Source of the DNA: Holophagae bacterium
GTDB taxonomy: Bacteria > Acidobacteriota > Holophagae > Acanthopleuribacterales > Acanthopleuribacteraceae
DNA: 55,454 nt
Reading direction: 5' to 3'
NCBI GenBank assembly: GCA_029263455.1
Contig: JAJCXM010000011.1
Span: 1-55,454 of the forward strand
Shown: positions 52,522 to 55,454 of the stretch, in pieces
Position numbering within the stretch: the stretch's first letter is position 1
How the letters are laid out: each line of letters starts with the position of its first letter
Notes under the pieces: generated by a model
Told to the model about the DNA's origin: nothing
What the model saw: the letters and a program-made list of their open reading frames with translations, nothing else
The model's database searches: none
Translations under genes and position numbers: made by a program

Positions 52522-52620
52522 ACCACTGATTATCATGTTGATGGACCTGATAAGTTGCTAATTTGTTTGGCCTTCTTCATGATGACCTAAATAAATATCA
52601 CACTAGCAGTGGGGAATTCG
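52522..52620 (+). other. attI site and intI promoter region, copy 2
   Basis: AACCACTGATTATCATG, GATGGACCTGATAAGTTG and ATCACACTAGCAGTGGGG match 46683-46782. The left side carries a different cassette. Confidence 0.8.
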
Positions 52621-52832
52621 ATGGTCAATAAAAATGCATGGCTGACGGAAAACGTTCGCAATACGCTACGACGAAGGCATTACTCCATTCACACGGAACG
52701 TAGTTATTGTGACTGGATCCGGCGCCACATCATTTCCTTGGGTTCAAGAATCGCGGGGATTTTTTTTCAGGACAGTGAATCGAGAATTGAAGCGTTTCTC
52801 ACCCATCTCGCCGTGGACAAGGACCAATCCCT
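52621..52832 (+). pseudogene. intI: intI fragment, copy 2, with two compensating indels
   Basis: MVNKNAWLTENVRNTLRRRH and YSIHTERSYCDWIRR match copy 1. Between 52722 and 52770 the frame shifts and returns (HIISLGSRIAGIFFQDSES instead of TIHFHGFKNREDLFRDGES). EAFLTHLAVD and KDQS follow, then the gene is cut by GGGACAG, the left end of family B. Confidence 0.85.
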
Positions 52833-53002
52833 GGGACAGATCGCGTGAAACCTAGTCACTGGGGCATTGTCTAATTGAGACTTCAAACGTGAAACCCGAG
52901 ACATAAGCACCCCACCTGGCTGAGTTGATGGGGTGAATATGGGTTCCTAAACAGAAAAAATCAAGTGTTTATTGGCCTTAATGATGCGGTGTCCCGCTGT
53001 AC
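52833..53002 (-). repeat. Family B repeat, complete 170-base copy
   Basis: GGGACAGATCGCGTGAAACC to GCGGTGTCCCGCTGTA, with RAYT codons in antisense (TCTAATTGAGACTTCAAACG) and the CACCCCA hairpin. Same layout as 34074-34242. Confidence 0.85.
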
Positions 53003-53009
53003 CCTCATT

Positions 53010-53215
53010 GTCTTTGGCATTGCTCAAAGTTGGCTCATAGACTAGGTTTCACGTGATACGTCCCCATAAATTTGCTTCAAGTCCGAGATCTGACAGATCA
53101 TGACCAGGAAATCGACCAGAAAGCCGAGGTGAGGTCGAAATGATGGATCGCAATCTCATTGGTAATGCTCAAAGTTGGCTCATAATCTAGGTTTCACGTG
53201 ATACGTCCCCATAAA
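53010..53215 (+). repeat. Tandem RAYT element 3' tails
   Basis: Two partial copies of the tail, each ending TTTCACGTGATACGTCCCC (53046-53066 and 53192-53213), like 50036. The first is ~50 bases, the second ~145. Confidence 0.82.
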
Positions 53216-53336
53216 AACTTTGTTTATCTCATTGGAGGCGTTTAAAGTTTCCCTTCTGTTTGTATTTCTTTGCCAAGTGTTGGGAAGGCTCTTCCAACTC
53301 GATATGGGTAAGACTACCTAATAACATAAATCACCT

Positions 53337-54779
53337 TCAAGGCACCGAACAATTCAGTGTTGGAGTGAATTCGCCATCTGAAATAGAATAGACCCATTCT
53401 AGAAGGAGTTCGGAACCAGGCCAATTTGGAAAGTCCACAAAGAATTCTGCGCGCTGAGGGTTAAAGATAAATTCATCCAACGACATCGCCTGGATGTCCA
53501 AAATTTCGGGACAGTCACCGAGATCGAGGAAATTCTTGTGACACGAGAATCTGCGCAATTGATATAAGTTTGCGATACTTGGTAAACTCTCAAATTCGTT
53601 TTCTGCACAATAAAGGTATCTCAGGCTCGTTGGCAGATTAGGCAAAGTTGTCAAAAGGTTAGCGCTACAGTCAATATAAATCATAGATAATAAATTCTGA
53701 ATATCTTGAAAACTGGTCACTCTGTTGTAACTGAACTCTAAGTGCGAAAGACGAGTAATTTGCGCGAGATCAGGCAAGCTGGCCAATTCGTTGGAGACAC
53801 AGATTAGCCACCGCAAACTCGTCGGTAGATTGGGCAAACTAGTCAACCGGTTGTCTCCGCACTCGAGTTTCGTGAGTGCCGTGCTCTGTAGTTCTGGTAA
53901 AACCTCAAGTAGGTTTTTTCGACAATTTAGAATCGTTAGACTGTCTGGCAATTCAGGTAAGAGGGCAATTGAGTTGTTGTAGCAATGTAATTCCGTCAAG
54001 ATCGTGTGATCAAGTACCGGGAGGCTCCCTAGTAGATTGTCATTACAACTCAGCAATTCCAAACTGGATGGAAGCGCAGGCAGACTCGACAGAAGATTGT
54101 TGTTGCAACTCAGATACCTCAGGCTCGATGGTAGATTTGGGAGACTTGATAAGAAATTATCTTCACAATAAATACTTTCCAGGCTTGTAAGATCTGTTAG
54201 GTCAGGAAAACTCGTCAATAAATTGTTGCGACATGCGATGGTCTCTATCTTATCAAGAGAAGACAGATCGTCTAGTTCCGTCAGGAGATTATTGTCGCAA
54301 AGAATATACTCCATATTGGGCGGCAGCGGAGGCAGGCTCGTCAATAGATTGTCATGGCAATACAATAGTGGCAAACCTGATACAGCGGAAAGATCTGGCA
54401 AGCATGTCAATTGATTGTTATTGCAGAACATCTCGATCATCGTTGTGGGAATATCTGGTAAGCTCGTTAGCAAACAGTCACCACAATAGAGGAAAGCCAA
54501 GTTGGCAGGCAGAGTGGGTAGACTCGTCAATGGGTTACCACTGCAATTCAGGCCATATAAATTGGAGAATGCCTCCAAACCCGTAAGATCCGTAATGTTC
54601 GAATATGGAAAATTTATTGATGACACAATCTCTGCTTCTGCGTAGGAAATTTCCCCGTCTGAATTTGAATCGAATTGTGCAATGCACATCGCCTTGAAGA
54701 TTGGATCAGGAATGTGAACATTTTGAGCCGTCATTTCTAAAGAAAATAGGGCCAACATAGCAACATATAAAATTTTCAA
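53337..54779 (-). CDS. Secreted leucine-rich-repeat protein with an EF-hand-like loop
   Basis: A signal peptide ends at EMTAQ. Residues ~36-48 have DSNSDGEISYAEA, a calcium EF-hand/dockerin-like loop. About sixteen LRRs of ~21 residues follow with consensus LxxLxCxxNxLTSLPxLP, with Cys on the LxC position in most repeats. The C-terminal ~60 residues (FFVDFPNWPGSELLLEWVYS) form a cap that recalls FFTELGNWP in the NHL protein at 28780. Probable surface ligand-binding protein. Confidence 0.88.
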   Translation of the reverse strand: MKILYVAMLALFSLEMTAQNVHIPDPIFKAMCIAQFDSNSDGEISYAEAEIVSSINFPYSNITDLTGLEAFSNLYGLNCSGNPLTSLPTLPANLAFLYCGDCLLTSLPDIPTTMIEMFCNNNQLTCLPDLSAVSGLPLLYCHDNLLTSLPPLPPNMEYILCDNNLLTELDDLSSLDKIETIACRNNLLTSFPDLTDLTSLESIYCEDNFLSSLPNLPSSLRYLSCNNNLLSSLPALPSSLELLSCNDNLLGSLPVLDHTILTELHCYNNSIALLPELPDSLTILNCRKNLLEVLPELQSTALTKLECGDNRLTSLPNLPTSLRWLICVSNELASLPDLAQITRLSHLEFSYNRVTSFQDIQNLLSMIYIDCSANLLTTLPNLPTSLRYLYCAENEFESLPSIANLYQLRRFSCHKNFLDLGDCPEILDIQAMSLDEFIFNPQRAEFFVDFPNWPGSELLLEWVYSISDGEFTPTLNCSVP

Positions 54780-54991
54780 CGCGAACCCTTACTTTAGCCT
54801 GTTAACGTGGCTATCTTGACACATTCGATGCAATTTTATGAAAAAAAGTACCAGGGTTGAGCAGCATCAACAGCCGTCGTGATCATCGCGAGTCTGGACC
54901 CTGCAGGCAAAAATTATGCAGCAAAAACGTCTCACCCCTTTTTACCCATCTTCATCGACCGCCAAATGATGACGGTCTAAGTTAGCTCCAG
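54780..54991. other. Spacer upstream of the LRR gene
   Basis: It should hold the LRR gene promoter. No repeat or gene is recognised. Confidence 0.35.
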
Positions 54992-55117
54992 TCATTGCGC
55001 GATCTTAGGAAAGTTCACCGACCAGGCCTCAATCAATTCCTTCCAAAAAGCCTGCTTCTCTTGACGCGACGCGCCTTTAAGTAACCCATTTCCAACCGCA
55101 CATTCTGCAAATGCCAT
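54992..55117 (-). CDS. Short protein, 41 aa, possibly a truncated IS accessory gene
   Basis: ATG 55117 follows AAGGAGGTGCACG, an excellent ribosome binding site. The product is MAFAECAVGNGLLKGASRQE and KQAFWKELIEAWSVNFPKIA, then a stop. QAFWKELIEAW is mildly reminiscent of IS66 TnpA starts, and IS66 sequence lies ~70 bases upstream. The call is tentative. Confidence 0.45.
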   Translation of the reverse strand: MAFAECAVGNGLLKGASRQEKQAFWKELIEAWSVNFPKIAQ

Positions 55118-55184
55118 CGTGCACCTCCTTGTGCACCAGCATCACTCATTGTCACCCACAGGTGAAGATGCAGTTCCTATCCCG

Positions 55185-55265
55185 CTGTAAGCGAGCGATA
55201 AACCGCATCTGGTGTGAATGAAGTACGTCCGCCAGAATGGCGAAATGCTGGATTTGGGTGATCGC
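55185..55265 (-). mobile_element. IS66 right end
   Basis: TGTAAGCGAGCGATAAACC lies just beyond the IS66 transposase stop. IS66-family ends begin GTAAGCG, so the IS probably terminates at about 55187. Confidence 0.6.
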
Positions 55266-55454
55266 TTAGATGTTTTGAGGTGTGCAGTTGGGAGCCAGGA
55301 TCAGGATTTCCTGATCGCTTTTGGCGTCGATCAACCCGTTCAACAAGAACGTCAAGTAAGCGAATGGTTCCCACCCATTGGCTTTAGCTGTTTCGATCAA
55401 AGTGTAGATAGTTGCACTTGCCTTGGCGCCATCGGGATTGCCTGCAAACAGCCA
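55266..55454 (-). CDS. tnpC: IS66 family transposase (TnpC), C-terminus, partial
   Basis: The frame open to the window edge reads WLFAGNPDGAKASATIYTLI, ETAKANGWEPFAYLTFLLNG and LIDAKSDQEILILAPNC, the C-terminal block of IS66 DDE transposases (NWLFAGSPxGAKASAxxYSLIETAKANG..PYxYL). The remainder lies beyond the window. Confidence 0.9.
   Translation of the reverse strand, partial: WLFAGNPDGAKASATIYTLIETAKANGWEPFAYLTFLLNGLIDAKSDQEILILAPNCTPQNI

Noticed and set aside
33161-53002. Family B repeats as a CRISPR array or as attC sites
   Set aside because: Spacing is irregular, copies contain RAYT codons and a transposon-like end, and they lack paired RYYYAAC/GTTRRRY cores.
1-55454. tRNA, rRNA or riboswitch genes
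   Set aside because: No convincing cloverleaf, rRNA signature or known riboswitch core was recognised on reading; a covariance-model scan would be decisive.

Overview
The window looks like accessory chromosome of a Gram-negative bacterium, most plausibly an acidobacterium of the Holophagae/Acanthopleuribacter type. That placement is inference from three things: a TPR-bearing Ser/Thr kinase next to a TIGR02999-type ECF sigma factor, many secreted beta-propeller and beta-sandwich proteins, and a C-terminal anchor resembling IPTL-CTERM. No rRNA, tRNA or CRISPR array was recognised.

Positions 1-33 kb hold mostly intact genes separated by repeat-rich spacers. The first 140 bases are the 3' end (domains V and VI) of a group II intron. 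Then come an aspartyl protease with two DTG motifs, a secreted Kelch protein, a CRTAC1-like FG-GAP lipoprotein, a broken ParDE-type toxin-antitoxin pair, a CadC-like regulator with a DoxX-like membrane protein, two secreted proteins behind a shared leader, and a START-like protein. A tightly coupled operon (14.9-21.1 kb) follows: serine hydrolase, POTRA/outer-membrane protein, DUF4390-like protein, NtrY-like kinase, NtrC-type regulator. The 23.8-30 kb block has a Ser/Thr kinase and an ECF sigma factor on the minus strand, and two secreted proteins on the plus strand that share an upstream box.

Positions 33-53 kb are an integron graveyard. At least nine attC-like sites separate small, mostly minus-strand cassettes: SUKH-like proteins, RelE/NadS, HicAB, DUF3768, DUF4291 and unknowns. 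Two copies of an attI site plus the 5' end of intI (46.7 and 52.5 kb) and a third intI scrap (39.1 kb) mark former integron heads. No complete integrase gene is present. The cassette blocks are cut by short repeats ending in TGTCCCGCTGTA. I recognise these as solo 5' ends (leader plus first codons) of a REP-associated tyrosine transposase (RAYT) element. One intact RAYT element with 18-bp perfect terminal inverted repeats lies at 48.6-50.1 kb. A FIST protein with a hybrid histidine kinase and a lone receiver sits inside this zone at 40.5-44.8 kb.

The last 2 kb hold a leucine-rich-repeat secreted protein and the 3' end of an IS66 transposase. Signs of recent decay recur: in-frame stops in the parE toxin, a CGCFYC-type zinc-binding-like gene, a cassette gene and one intI copy, and a frameshift in a SUKH gene. 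The most notable system is the coupling between RAYT-derived repeats and fragmented integrons, which appears to have duplicated, truncated and frozen several cassette arrays within 20 kb.
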